Source: Flavobacterium hibernum
Lineage (GTDB): Bacteria > Bacteroidota > Bacteroidia > Flavobacteriales > Flavobacteriaceae
Direction of reading: 5' to 3'
Length of the DNA stretch: 64,000 nucleotides
Assembly: GCF_000832125.1 (NCBI RefSeq)
Contig: NZ_JPRK01000012.1
Coordinates: 62,001 to 126,000, forward strand
The position numbers were made by a program, and so were the translations under genes. Below, piece by piece: positions 44,363 through 54,299 of the stretch (position 1 is its first letter; the number at the start of each line of letters is the position of its first letter). A model generated the notes under the pieces. It was not told the origin of the DNA, made no database searches, and saw nothing but the letters and a program-made list of their open reading frames with translations.

Positions 44363-45280
44363 ATGAAAACAACAAAATACTACATCGCTGCGATGACTTG
44401 CTTTATAATCTGGGGATTTTTTAGTTTGGTTTTAAAACCAATACACGATTATGCTTCATTAGATATTTTATTCTATCGTGTATTTAGTTGCAGTATATTA
44501 ATGCTGTTAATCGCTTTTACATTCAAAAGAAAAAAAATCAAAGAAGCAGCAGCAAGTTTCAAAGCGTTATCAAAATCAGAGAAGCGAAAAACCGTTTTAT
44601 TGAATATTGGCGGAAGCGTTTTTTTAATGGCAAATTGGTTTACATTTATTTATGTAATGAATCATGTTAGCGTAAAAGCAACCTCTTTGGCCTATTTAGT
44701 TTGTCCAATTTTAACCACTTTACTGGCCTATTTTATTTTACATGAAAAACTAAGTAAAACACAATGGATGGCAGTAGGACTTAGTATTTCGGGTTGTGTA
44801 CTTTTATCGTATGCCAATATTATGGATATGTTTTTTAGTATCATAATAGGATTTACCTACGCCTCATATTTAGTAAGTCAGCGAATCAACAAAGGATTTG
44901 ATAAATTTTTAATACTAACGTTTCATATAACTTTAGCAGCCTTATTTTTATTGCCTTTTTATCCTGCTTACAGCGGTCCTGTTCCAACCGAGTTTAAGTT
45001 TTATTTCTGTATAGAAACCATTGCAATTTTGTTTACAATTTTTCCATTGTTTCTTAATCTTTACGCGCTTTCAGGCATCAACTCATCAACAGTTGGCATG
45101 CTTTTAAATATCAACCCAATGATTGCCTTTCTATTGGCCATGTTTTTATACAAAGAACAATTTGGATCCATACAGATTTTGGCATACGGAATCGTTTTTC
45201 TTGCTGTAATAGTTTTTAATTCACATCATATTTTTGCGATGAAGCAAAGATTACAACAATATCCAAAGGTTCTAAAATAA
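44363..45280 (+). CDS. EamA family drug/metabolite exporter (RarD-like)
   Basis: This inner-membrane transporter of the DMT superfamily has 305 aa and about ten helices in two EamA halves; it begins YYIAAMTCFIIWGFFSLVLKPI, close to RarD proteins, and the second half shows INSSTVGMLLNINPMIAFLLA. It probably exports an amino acid or another small metabolite. The divergent MocR gene is its likely regulator. Confidence 0.85.
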   Translation: MKTTKYYIAAMTCFIIWGFFSLVLKPIHDYASLDILFYRVFSCSILMLLIAFTFKRKKIKEAAASFKALSKSEKRKTVLLNIGGSVFLMANWFTFIYVMNHVSVKATSLAYLVCPILTTLLAYFILHEKLSKTQWMAVGLSISGCVLLSYANIMDMFFSIIIGFTYASYLVSQRINKGFDKFLILTFHITLAALFLLPFYPAYSGPVPTEFKFYFCIETIAILFTIFPLFLNLYALSGINSSTVGMLLNINPMIAFLLAMFLYKEQFGSIQILAYGIVFLAVIVFNSHHIFAMKQRLQQYPKVLK

Positions 45281-45454
45281 CGTGAGGTATTTTATGTTTT
45301 TTATTGGTTTAAAATTATAAATTACCAGAATCTTAACAGGATATTTAAACAGGAATGATTATTTTTCATTTCTGTTTTTTTATGCAATAAAATGTATGAA
45401 AATGAATGCTACAGATTTCACTGATTAAAAGGATTATTCTATACTTTAAAAAAT

Positions 45455-45513
45455 AGCCACGAATTCACGGATTATTGCGCAAATAGATGGAAAAAATTCT
45501 TGAATTCGTGGCT
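45455..45513. repeat. Imperfect CCACGAATTCACGG inverted repeat
   Basis: AGCCACGAATTCACGGATT (45455-45473) faces AATTCTTGAATTCGTGGCT (45495-45513), 16 of 19 paired. It shares its arm with the repeat at 12927-12988. The rest of 45281-45567 is AT-rich with no gene. Confidence 0.85.
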
Positions 45514-45567
45514 GAAAAAAACTTTTTAATTTGTGGCAAAAACTATTAAAAACCGAATCTATATTTT

Positions 45568-47826
45568 ATGAAAAATACCAAACTACAAGCCTTTATTCCG
45601 TTATTTTATTTAGTGTGGTCTGATGATTTGTTGACTCAAAAAGAGTTCTCTACAATTCAGAAATTTATTGATGATTTAACCTGGCTTTCGCCCGAAGAAA
45701 AACAGCAATTGCTTTCGAGAGTCGATATTTCAAATCCGCCTTCGCGAAATGAACTCGCACAATGGAAACTGGATATTGAAAAAAGTATTCAAAATAAAAC
45801 AGATATAAAATCGATTTTTGATATTGCAGTTGCACTTTCAGAGAAAGATGTAGATATTTCGACCCTACAATCAAGCTTTATAAAATTAGAGAATGATCTT
45901 GGAATTTTGGGTGAAGAAGCGCTTCAGAACTTTAAAACAAAAGCCGGTTCGTTTACTGCAAATTCGCAAACCAACAGTGATTTTGATATTCAAAAAATAA
46001 CCGAAATTTTAAACGGTAAACAAGCGGCGATAATCAACAAAGTAAAAGCAGTAATATCAAGACCTGAATTTGCTTATGAAACCTCGACAGATATTAATGT
46101 ATATCGTGAAACCGTGTACAATTGGTGCAAAATTTTAGCCGAAGAAAATCTCGGAAATATGGCATATCCAAAACAATATGGAGGAGGCGAAAACATAGCC
46201 GATTATTTTGCTATTATGGAAACCTTAAGTTACCATGATTTGAGTTTGGTAATTAAATTTGGAGTTCAATTTGGACTTTGGGGAATGAGTGTTCAGTCGT
46301 TAGGAACAGAAAAACATTATGCGAAATACCTAAAAGACATTGGTTCGCTAAAAATTCCCGGATGTTTTGCAATGACCGAAACACATCACGGTTCAAACGT
46401 AAAAGGGCTTGAAACAACAGCAACATACAATCATAACGATCAAACGTTTGTAATTCATACACCAAACAAAAATGCTCAAAAAGAGTATATTGGCAACGCA
46501 GCCGTTCACGGACAAATGGCAACAGTTTTTGCAAAATTAGTTATTGACGATCATGATTACGGTGTAAATGCATTTATAGTTCCGTTAAGAGATACAAACG
46601 GAAATACCTTAAAAGGAATTACGATTGGCGATTGTGGTCATAAAATGGGATTAAATGGAGTAGATAACGGTACTATTAGTTTTGATAACGTAATTATTCC
46701 GAAAGAAAATATGCTCGATCGTTTTGCTTCTGTAAATGATAAAGGCGAATTTGAAAGCCCAATTCCGAGTGACAACAGACGATTTTTTACCATGTTAGGT
46801 ACTTTAGTTGGAGGCCGAATTGGTATTCCGCGTTCTGCTTTGGCAGCAGCCAAATCTGGATTGACAATTACAATTCGATACAGCGATCAACGCCGACAAT
46901 TTGGCCCGGAAGGCGGATCAGAAGTTCCAATTTTAAATTACAGAATGCATCAGCGTCGATTACTTCCGCATTTAGCCAAAACTTATGCTGTACATTTTGC
47001 CTTGCAATATCTTACCAATCGATTTTTGAATCGAACTGAGTCAGAAATGCAGGAAATTGAGGCTTTGGCAGCAGGAATGAAATCCTATTCGACTTGGAGT
47101 ACAAGAGATATCTTGCAAGAATGTCGTGAAGCTTGTGGAGGAAAAGGATATTTATCTGAAAACCGAATTGACGCCCTAAAAAATGATACTGAAATTTATA
47201 CCACTTTTGAAGGTGATAACACTGTTTTGATGCAATTGGTTGCCAAAAACCGTTTATCTGAATTTAGAAAATCATTTGGAGAAATGGGTTCTTTGGGAAT
47301 CATTAATTATGTGTATGAAAATGCCAAAACCGCTCTTGCAGAGAAAAATCCAATAGCAACCCGAAGAACAGATGAAGAACATTTGTTAGATGGAGAGTTT
47401 CATTTGCAAGCATTTCAGCATCGGGAAAAAACAATTTTGGCATCGGCAGCAAAACGCATCAAAAAATTGGTCGACGGAGGACTAGAAGCCTACGATGCAT
47501 TTAATGTTGTACAACATCAAATGATCGATGTAGCACAGGCCTATTTAGAGCGTGTAGTTTTAGAGCAATTTCAACTTGCAATACAAGCTGTAGAAGATAA
47601 AAAATCAAAAGAAATCCTTGTAAAACTCAATCAATTATATGCACTTTCGCAAATAGAGAAAAACAGAGCTTGGTATCTTGAAGATGGTTATATGGAAGCC
47701 GTAAAAACAAAAGCAATTCGTAAAATGGTCAACCAGCTTTGTTGGGATATTCGACCAGATGCCGTGTCATTAGTTAATGCTTTTGATATTCCTGAGAGTT
47801 GTTTGGCGGCGCCAATTGCTGTTTAA
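45568..47826 (+). CDS. Acyl-CoA dehydrogenase/oxidase family protein
   Basis: This 752-aa flavoenzyme oxidises acyl-CoA to enoyl-CoA in fatty-acid beta-oxidation. A ~200-residue N-terminal helical extension is followed by the acyl-CoA dehydrogenase core: PGCFAMTETHHGSNVKGLETTA (FAD/substrate loop), DCGHKMGLNGVDNGTISFDNV, RIGIPRSALAAAKSGL, and REACGGKGYLSENRI with ..DTEIYTTFEGDNTVLMQLVAK. The last motif and the length match the peroxisomal acyl-CoA oxidase branch more than the ~380-aa dehydrogenases; in flavobacteria such proteins are usually annotated as acyl-CoA dehydrogenase. It is monocistronic. Confidence 0.88.
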   Translation: MKNTKLQAFIPLFYLVWSDDLLTQKEFSTIQKFIDDLTWLSPEEKQQLLSRVDISNPPSRNELAQWKLDIEKSIQNKTDIKSIFDIAVALSEKDVDISTLQSSFIKLENDLGILGEEALQNFKTKAGSFTANSQTNSDFDIQKITEILNGKQAAIINKVKAVISRPEFAYETSTDINVYRETVYNWCKILAEENLGNMAYPKQYGGGENIADYFAIMETLSYHDLSLVIKFGVQFGLWGMSVQSLGTEKHYAKYLKDIGSLKIPGCFAMTETHHGSNVKGLETTATYNHNDQTFVIHTPNKNAQKEYIGNAAVHGQMATVFAKLVIDDHDYGVNAFIVPLRDTNGNTLKGITIGDCGHKMGLNGVDNGTISFDNVIIPKENMLDRFASVNDKGEFESPIPSDNRRFFTMLGTLVGGRIGIPRSALAAAKSGLTITIRYSDQRRQFGPEGGSEVPILNYRMHQRRLLPHLAKTYAVHFALQYLTNRFLNRTESEMQEIEALAAGMKSYSTWSTRDILQECREACGGKGYLSENRIDALKNDTEIYTTFEGDNTVLMQLVAKNRLSEFRKSFGEMGSLGIINYVYENAKTALAEKNPIATRRTDEEHLLDGEFHLQAFQHREKTILASAAKRIKKLVDGGLEAYDAFNVVQHQMIDVAQAYLERVVLEQFQLAIQAVEDKKSKEILVKLNQLYALSQIEKNRAWYLEDGYMEAVKTKAIRKMVNQLCWDIRPDAVSLVNAFDIPESCLAAPIAV

Positions 47827-47901
47827 TTTTTAGGTTTTTAAACTATATAATTGATATAAGTAAATTAAGTATCGGCTTTTTCAAAGTTTGTGAGCCTAAA
47901 G

Positions 47902-48007
47902 TTTGTCATTTCGACCGGAGGGAGAAATCACACTAGAAACTCCGCATAGAAAGTCGCCAATCTTTATCGATTTGCGAGTGAGATTTCTCGATCCTCGAAA
48001 TGACAAA
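47902..48007. repeat. TGTCATTTCGA-family inverted repeat
   Basis: TTTGTCATTTCGACCGGAGG faces CGATCCTCGAAATGACAAA around an interior that is the near complement of the interior at 28603-28630. It is an inverted relative of the element at 28574-28711. Confidence 0.8.
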
Positions 48008-48080
48008 ATTGACGGTATTATCAATGTTTAAAAGCTTGAAAAAAAAAATCTTTTTAATCCTATCAAACACTTTGTCAAAG

Positions 48081-48202
48081 GAACGCGGATTATGCGGATT
48101 CGCTAAAGCGAAAACACGGATTAAACGGATTTTATTTTTAATTATTTTTAAATCCGTTTAATCCGCGGCTTTACTTTTGTAAATCTGTATCATCCGCGTC
48201 TC
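48081..48202. repeat. Gene-less copy of the GxxExxY-flanking repeat, both arms
   Basis: The left arm GAACGCGGATTATGCGGATT, with an embedded TTCGCTAAAGCGAA hairpin and ACGGATTAAACGGATTT, faces AAATCCGTTTAATCCGCG and further ATCCGCGTC. A ~17-bp AT-rich spacer replaces any gene. The whole 47827-48323 gap (about 500 bp) is repeats with no protein gene. Confidence 0.8.
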
Positions 48203-48323
48203 TTTATAGATCATCCAAGTTAGCTACTTTTTGTCAAAGTCTTCAACAAATTTCTTGAAATCTGTGGCAAAAAAAATGAAAAAAGCTTAAAATGAACTTA
48301 TATCACTTATGAGGTGAAAAAAA

Positions 48324-49070
48324 TTACCAACTCCCTTTTAGACCTTCTTTAAGTGCACTGTTGTATTTTTCTAAGTCAAAGCTGTACAAATCAGGTGCTT
48401 TATGAGCTCCGCCTTTTCGAGATTCGTCTAATTTTGTTAAGATGTCGTAACGTAATATTTTACGATAAAAATTACCACGATTGAGTTTTTTGCCTAAAAT
48501 AGCTTCATATAATTTTTGAAGTTCCGGCATCGTAAACTTTTCAGGTAGAAGATTATAACCAATAGGATGATTGTTTAGTTGTTCACGAAGCGTAAGCAAT
48601 GCTTTGTCAAGAATACTTCTATGATCCATCATAAAATCAGGTAAATTTTCAATAGACTGCCACTCGACATTTGTCGAATATTGGTCAATAACCAAATTCA
48701 CTTTTGAGTATTCTGCCAAAGCATAATAACCAATAGAAACAAACCGTTGTTTGTTCCAAATAGTATCGTCATGCTCTTCAAAAGCGCTTTCAGAACGTTT
48801 TAAGTTTCCAAAAGTATAAAACTGCTGCAAGTAAATATTTTCTGTTCCCGTTCTGTCTTTTAAGATGCGAACTGCAGCATCATCAACATTCTCTTCTTTT
48901 TTTACATAACCTCCAGGAAGTCCCCAAGTAATAGAATCTTTCATTTTTACAGTCAATACGTACAACGCGTTTTCATGAAAGCTAAAAATAGCGCTGTCAA
49001 TAGAAAGCGTTGGAATGTATTTCTTAAATGATTCTTCAGACTGCTTTTCAAGTATTTTCTTTAATTCCAT
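48324..49070 (-). CDS. Nudix-domain transcriptional regulator (NrtR/AraR-like)
   Basis: This 248-aa regulator combines an N-terminal Nudix fold with a C-terminal winged helix. The Nudix box (GLPGGYVKKEENVDDAAVRI, then LKDRTG) has lost the catalytic REUxEE residues (RILKDR instead), so it probably senses rather than hydrolyses. The C-terminal half (MPELQKLYEAILGKKLNRGNFYRKIL, then KGGAHKAPDLYSFD) matches the DNA-binding part of NrtR-type regulators; in Bacteroides a relative senses arabinose. I start at ATG 49070; the further upstream TTG at 49091 is rejected. It diverges from the glycan locus and probably controls it. Confidence 0.82.
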   Translation of the reverse strand: MELKKILEKQSEESFKKYIPTLSIDSAIFSFHENALYVLTVKMKDSITWGLPGGYVKKEENVDDAAVRILKDRTGTENIYLQQFYTFGNLKRSESAFEEHDDTIWNKQRFVSIGYYALAEYSKVNLVIDQYSTNVEWQSIENLPDFMMDHRSILDKALLTLREQLNNHPIGYNLLPEKFTMPELQKLYEAILGKKLNRGNFYRKILRYDILTKLDESRKGGAHKAPDLYSFDLEKYNSALKEGLKGSW

Positions 49071-49110
49071 AAGGGTAATAATAAGCTCCAAATTTAATGT
49101 TTTGATAATG

Positions 49111-49236
49111 ATAAGTCAAATCGTTTCAACTTTTTCTGACATTTTTCTAAAAAAATTAAAACAAGCATTAAAAAAAAATCAAAAGCTTCTGTTAATTTTT
49201 TTTTGACATAAGTCAAATTAAGGTCAAGCTGACTTT
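49111..49236. promoter_or_regulatory. Candidate operators of the Nudix regulator
   Basis: The 392-bp gap between the regulator and the receptor gene holds ATAAGTCAAAT twice (49111-49121, 49208-49218). The second lies within the palindrome TTTGAC-ATAA-GTCAAA (49202-49217) and is followed by AAGGTCA-AGC-TGACTTT (49220-49236). The remainder to 49462 is AT-rich without a gene. Confidence 0.5.
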
Positions 49237-49462
49237 AACCAATGTTTGCAATACTTTACGCAAACGTGGTAGCTAGTTTTTTGACCAATTGGAACTATGC
49301 AATGATATTTCTTTTTTATTGTTTTTATGGAATTTTATGTCTGATAATAATGTGATTATGAAAATTATTGGGGTATTTATTTGTTGATATGAGAATTTGT
49401 TTTTAATATTGCTTCATAATGAAGCAATGAAGATTTAAACAAACTTACCTAACTAACCACTC

Positions 49463-51715
49463 ATGAAAAAATTATTGATTTCAGCAATTTGCATGACCTT
49501 CTTTCCAACTTTTGAAGGTTTTTCTCAAGAAGAAAAAAAACAGCAAAAAGCCACAGATTCGACAAAAACAAAAATTGTAGAAACAGACACTAAAGAAGAG
49601 AAAAACAGAAACGTAATGCTAAATGCGGCAAACAATACAGGGCCGCGTGATGTAAATATTGGATTGCCTTCGACCGTTGGAGGAATTACAATTCAGGAAA
49701 ATGATCTACCGGTAGTATATTACTTTTGGCCAGAGTTGCCAAACAGAACTTGGAGACAAAGCAAAAGTTTAGGTCGCACAGGATTATTAAAAATTGGAGA
49801 GGCAGCAATTACAACAGGAGATTTAGGTTTTGCCGTTAATTCTTATACAAAACTAGGAACAGATAAACTGGAAGTCGTGGGGAATTTTTCAGGTTCAAGT
49901 TTTGGATGGATGAAAGGCGACCTAAATGTTTCTGGTCCGATGGCAAAAGGCTGGTCATACACAATGGGAGCATATGCTAATTTTGATCCGAATTCTTTTG
50001 ATTTGAAATTTGCTAAATACTCAGACCGAACACAAATTTACAGAGCAGGTTTAACCAAGAAGTTTAACAATGGAAAAGGACAAATTAGTTTCTTGTATAA
50101 ATATGCTAATTCAGCCTCGCTAACAAATTATGCTGTTTTTAGATACAAAGAAGGCGGTAAAGTCGAAGAATACAATGATTTTAAAATTGGTCGCGATTCT
50201 TATATCGTAAACGACGGAATCTTGAAATTTAAAGACATTCTTTCTGGCGAAACTAAATTTGCAGATATGGGCGGGAGCGACGCAGCAACAACTTCTCATA
50301 CTTTCGATATCTTAGGAAATTATGATTTGGCAAACGACTGGAAGTTCAATTTTTCAACCCGTTTTAGAACTTCAAAAGCATCGCAGTTAATTGCAATTCC
50401 ATTGAGTATTTTTCAAGGAACTGCAGCAGACAACTTTACCTACGAAGCTACAGGACAACCTTATGTAGGAAATGTAAACTCAATGTTGGGATTATATACA
50501 GACGGAACGCCAACAACAAGTGTATTATCTCGTTTTGAAATAAAAAAGAATGTAGAAAAACACAAATGGAGATTTGGTCTATTAGAGTATTATTACAATG
50601 TTGATCAATTTACTTCAAGCCGTTCTTTCTTTAATCAAACCGTAAGTGCAAATCCGGATAAATTAGTTCGTAACACTCCTGGCGGAACTTCAAATACAGA
50701 TGCTGACGGATTTTACAATTACAATGTTGGTGGCGAATATCACAATGGTTTCGAAAATAAATTATCAGGTTATTTCTCTGATAACTGGACAGTTTCAGAT
50801 CGTTTAACTCTGGCTTATGGAGTAAATTTAAGATACCACAAATTAAAAGGAGATTATTATCAAACTCCTAGAACTCCAAATTTAGTTTTTGATCCAAGTC
50901 AGAAATCATATTTTGATAATAACTGGTTTCATTTAGGAGGTTCCATAAATGCCGTTTATAAAGTAACAAAAAGCGCTGGAATCCTTGCCGATTTCACATA
51001 TACAGAGAAAAATGGACAATTAGAAAGTTACTCTGGAGCAGTAGCACCAAATTTAACTAAGACTAAAAGTCCCTTAGCAGCTTTTGGATTGTATTACAAT
51101 CAAGAGAAATTCAGTGTAGTTTCGCAGGCAACTTACTTAACAAGAAATAATTATCAGGCAAGATTAAATTTGGTTAACCCATCAAATGCAAGTCAATCAG
51201 AGGTTGCAACAGTTTTCTATGATATTCAAACTTTAGGTTGGACAACAGACATCGTGGCAACACCATTTAAAGGATTTAATTTACATTACTTAATCACTTT
51301 TCAGGATCCGGTTTATAAAAATTATGATTTCTCTGCTTTTGGAAATAACTATTCTTATAACGACAAAAATGTTTTGGAAATTTCTAAAGTATTAATGGAA
51401 ATAGATCCAAGTTATACCTATAAAGATTTAAAGGTTTGGGCAAGTTTCCGTTACTTCAGTAAACAATATGCAAACCTTACCAATGCTTTATTCTTCGCGC
51501 CAAGATGGGAAACTTTTGGAGGTGTAAATTACAAAATCAACGAACATTTTGATATTGGTTTAACGGCAGTAAACTTCCTAAATCAAACGGGAGCAAAAGG
51601 AGCAATTAGTGGTGCTGAATTAATTACAGATGCATCAGCATATTACGATCAGCTTTTGGTAGGATCTTACATTCGTCCATTTACTTTAGAAGCCTCTCTA
51701 AATTTCAGATTTTAA
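49463..51715 (+). CDS. TonB-dependent-receptor-like outer-membrane barrel
   Basis: This 750-aa secreted outer-membrane protein (signal peptide FEGFSQ-EEK) has a 22-strand-type barrel in its C-terminal ~600 residues, ending in TLEASLNFRF. The N-terminal ~130 residues resemble a degenerate plug (ITIQENDLPVVYYFWPELPN) but show no clear TonB box, no carboxypeptidase-like domain and no SusC-type DGVP signature. It probably imports oligosaccharides released by the following GH3 enzymes. It lies 12 bp before the first GH3 gene and is co-transcribed with it. Notably, no SusD partner is present. TonB dependence is therefore uncertain. Confidence 0.7.
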   Translation: MKKLLISAICMTFFPTFEGFSQEEKKQQKATDSTKTKIVETDTKEEKNRNVMLNAANNTGPRDVNIGLPSTVGGITIQENDLPVVYYFWPELPNRTWRQSKSLGRTGLLKIGEAAITTGDLGFAVNSYTKLGTDKLEVVGNFSGSSFGWMKGDLNVSGPMAKGWSYTMGAYANFDPNSFDLKFAKYSDRTQIYRAGLTKKFNNGKGQISFLYKYANSASLTNYAVFRYKEGGKVEEYNDFKIGRDSYIVNDGILKFKDILSGETKFADMGGSDAATTSHTFDILGNYDLANDWKFNFSTRFRTSKASQLIAIPLSIFQGTAADNFTYEATGQPYVGNVNSMLGLYTDGTPTTSVLSRFEIKKNVEKHKWRFGLLEYYYNVDQFTSSRSFFNQTVSANPDKLVRNTPGGTSNTDADGFYNYNVGGEYHNGFENKLSGYFSDNWTVSDRLTLAYGVNLRYHKLKGDYYQTPRTPNLVFDPSQKSYFDNNWFHLGGSINAVYKVTKSAGILADFTYTEKNGQLESYSGAVAPNLTKTKSPLAAFGLYYNQEKFSVVSQATYLTRNNYQARLNLVNPSNASQSEVATVFYDIQTLGWTTDIVATPFKGFNLHYLITFQDPVYKNYDFSAFGNNYSYNDKNVLEISKVLMEIDPSYTYKDLKVWASFRYFSKQYANLTNALFFAPRWETFGGVNYKINEHFDIGLTAVNFLNQTGAKGAISGAELITDASAYYDQLLVGSYIRPFTLEASLNFRF

Positions 51716-51727
51716 ATTTCACATAAA

Positions 51728-54040
51728 ATGAAAAAAGTAATTATAACAGCCGCTTTAGCTTTTTTGATAAGTGCTACAGTACAAGCACAACAAGAAAATT
51801 TTACGATTGTAAAAAATAATAAAGGTGCAGATTTGGGATATTCTCCTGAATCTGGCATCAAAATTCTAACCGTTAACGGAAAGAAATTTAAAGATTTAAA
51901 TAAAAATGGAAAGCTGGATAAATACGAAGATTGGCGTCTTTCGGCAGATGAAAGAGCCAAAGATTTAGCCTCGCAAATGACAATAGAACAAATTGCAGGA
52001 TTAATGCTGTATAGCCGTCACCAAGCATTGCCAGCAGGAGTTTCTGGTTATAATGCCGGAACGTACAACGGAAAAGTATTTCCGGAAAGTAATGCCAAAG
52101 CGTATGATTTAACAGATCAGCAAAAAGCATTTTTAAAAGAAGATAATCTTCGTCACGTATTAATTACAAAAGTACAAAGTCCGGAAGTTGCCGCTTTATG
52201 GAACAACCAAATGCAGGCTTTTGTAGAAGGAATCGGATTAGGAATCCCAAGTAATACCAGTACAGATCCGCGTCATACCGCAAATGTAACTTCAGAATTT
52301 AACGGTGGAGCAGGCGGAGAAATCTCGATGTGGCCAGATGGATTAGGAATGGCATCAACTTTTGATCCAAAAATTGTAGAGCAGTTTGGGCAAATTGCTG
52401 CCAAAGAATATCGCGCGCTTGGAATTGCAACTGCTTTATCGCCACAAATCGATTTAGGATCTGAGCCAAGATGGTATAGAATCTCAATGACTTTTGGCGA
52501 AAGCCCAGCTTTAACCAGAGATATGGGAAGAGCCTATATTGACGGTTTTCAAACTTCATACGGAAAAGATGAAATTAAAGATGGTTGGGGTTACAAAAGT
52601 GTAAATGCAATGGTAAAACACTGGCCAAGCGGTGGCGCCGAAGAAGGCGGACGCGACGGACATTGGGCTTACGGAAAATTTGCAGTTTACCCGGGCAATA
52701 ATCTGCAACAGCATATTGATCCTTTTATAAATGGTGCATTCAAGTTAAAAGGAAAAACAAGCAAAGCTTCGGCAGTAATGCCTTATTACACGATTACTTT
52801 TAATCAGGATAAAAAATACAATGAAAATGTAGCCAACGGTTATAGCAAATATATTATTACTGATTTATTGAGAGATAAATATGGTTATGATGGCGTAGTT
52901 TGTACAGATTGGTTGGTAACTGGCGACGAAGGAAAAACACCTAATTTATTTGCTGGAAAACCTTGGGGAGTTGAAAATCTTTCGATAGTAGAAAGACACT
53001 ATAAAGCAATTGTTGCCGGAGTAGATCAATTTGGTGGAAATAATGATAAAAAACCAGTTCTTGAAGCGTATCAAATGGGAATCAAAGAATTTGGAGAACC
53101 TTTTATGAGAGCGCGTTTCGAAAGATCGGCAGTTCGATTATTAAAGAACATTTTTAGAGTTGGACTTTTTGAAAATCCATATTTAAATGTTGCCGAAACA
53201 AAAGCAATTGTTGGAAATCCTGAATTTATGAAAGCAGGTTACGATGCACAATTAAAATCAGTAGTATTATTGAAAAACAAAGCTTCAGTTTTACCATTAA
53301 AAGAAAAGAAAACCGTTTTTATTCCAAAGATTTACACCGCTTCGACCAAAGATTGGTGGGGAGTTGCAAGTCAGCCAAAACTTGATTATCCAGTTAATCT
53401 GGAATTGGTAAAGAAATATTATAATGTTACCGAAGATCCATCAAAAGCAGATTTTGCCATTGTTTTTGTAACAAGTCCACAAAGTCTAGAAGGTGGTTAT
53501 GACTTAAAAGACAGACAAAACGGAAGCAATGGTTATGTGCCAATTTCATTGCAATATGGAACTTATACTGCGACAGAAGCAAGAGCAAAAAGTATAGCAG
53601 CCGGAGATCAGGTGATCGACCCAACAATTAAAGACAGAACCTATAAAAACAAAACCGTTACGGTTGCCAATACTATGGATTTAAGAACTATTCTGGATAC
53701 CAAAGATATGATGAACGGTAAACCGGTTATTGTATCAGTTACAGCTTCAAAACCTATGATTTTTAATGAATTCGAAAAACAAGTTGATGGAATTGTTTTG
53801 AATTTTGGAGTCTCGTCTCAAGCTGTTTTAGATATTATTTCAGGAAAAGCAGAACCATCAGGATTGTTACCGGTTCAAATGCCGGCAAACATGGAAACGG
53901 TTGAAAAGCAATTCGAAGATGTTCCCTATGATATGATTCCGCATAAAGACAGCGAAGGAAATACTTATGATTTTGCTTATGGATTGAACTGGAAAGGTGT
54001 TATTAAAGATGCTCGAACAGAGACTTATAAAAAGCAGTAA
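51728..54040 (+). CDS. Glycoside hydrolase family 3 enzyme (no Fn3 domain)
   Basis: This secreted exo-acting beta-glycosidase has 770 aa and a signal peptide ending ATVQAQ-QEN. A short EF-hand-like motif (DLNKNGKLDKYEDWRLSADER, near residues 57-77) precedes the GH3 barrel. The likely nucleophile is D394 in GYDGVVCTDW; the KHWPSGGAEEGGRDGHWAYGKF loop is of the ExoP/xylosidase-type GH3 branch. The C-terminal (alpha/beta)6 domain is present, but the Fn3-like domain seen in the other two GH3s here is absent. Gluco- or xylosidase specificity cannot be settled. It is second gene of the receptor operon. Confidence 0.88.
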   Translation: MKKVIITAALAFLISATVQAQQENFTIVKNNKGADLGYSPESGIKILTVNGKKFKDLNKNGKLDKYEDWRLSADERAKDLASQMTIEQIAGLMLYSRHQALPAGVSGYNAGTYNGKVFPESNAKAYDLTDQQKAFLKEDNLRHVLITKVQSPEVAALWNNQMQAFVEGIGLGIPSNTSTDPRHTANVTSEFNGGAGGEISMWPDGLGMASTFDPKIVEQFGQIAAKEYRALGIATALSPQIDLGSEPRWYRISMTFGESPALTRDMGRAYIDGFQTSYGKDEIKDGWGYKSVNAMVKHWPSGGAEEGGRDGHWAYGKFAVYPGNNLQQHIDPFINGAFKLKGKTSKASAVMPYYTITFNQDKKYNENVANGYSKYIITDLLRDKYGYDGVVCTDWLVTGDEGKTPNLFAGKPWGVENLSIVERHYKAIVAGVDQFGGNNDKKPVLEAYQMGIKEFGEPFMRARFERSAVRLLKNIFRVGLFENPYLNVAETKAIVGNPEFMKAGYDAQLKSVVLLKNKASVLPLKEKKTVFIPKIYTASTKDWWGVASQPKLDYPVNLELVKKYYNVTEDPSKADFAIVFVTSPQSLEGGYDLKDRQNGSNGYVPISLQYGTYTATEARAKSIAAGDQVIDPTIKDRTYKNKTVTVANTMDLRTILDTKDMMNGKPVIVSVTASKPMIFNEFEKQVDGIVLNFGVSSQAVLDIISGKAEPSGLLPVQMPANMETVEKQFEDVPYDMIPHKDSEGNTYDFAYGLNWKGVIKDARTETYKKQ

Positions 54041-54057
54041 ATTTTTGTACGATTCCT

Positions 54058-54090
54058 AAACCTGACAGGTTTTTAAAACCTGTCAGGTTT
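54058..54090. repeat. AAACCTGACAGG hairpin repeat
   Basis: AAACCTGACAGGT and ACCTGTCAGGTTT face each other with TTTTAAA between. It is a relative of 6978-7010 and directly follows the first GH3, where it may also stabilise or end the transcript. Confidence 0.8.
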
Positions 54091-54172
54091 GTTGAGTCGC
54101 AAAGTAAACACAATCTTGTCATCCTGAGGAACGAAGGATCACACACGATTCCTCAAATAAAGTCGACAATAA

Positions 54173-54265
54173 TTTGTCAGGCTGAGCGAAGTCGAAGCGC
54201 ACGCAAAGTTTTGACACTGTTTATCGAGTTTCTTGTGGGACTTTGACTTCGCTCAGTCTGACAAA
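54173..54265. repeat. GGCTGAGCGAAGTCGAAG inverted repeat
   Basis: TTTGTCAGGCTGAGCGAAGT (54173-54192) faces ACTTCGCTCAGTCTGACAAA (54246-54265). A related TTGAGCGAAGTCGAAACG word is at about 32317. The remainder of 54091-54299 contains a CTGAGGAACGAAGGATC word and no gene. Confidence 0.8.
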
Positions 54266-54299
54266 CATTGAGAGTAAAAACTATAAATGAATTTATCAC

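Noticed and set aside
47827..48323. Possible CRISPR array in the repeat-rich 500-bp gap
   Set aside because: Repeats are inverted and variable in length, with no regular spacer pattern and no cas genes in the window.
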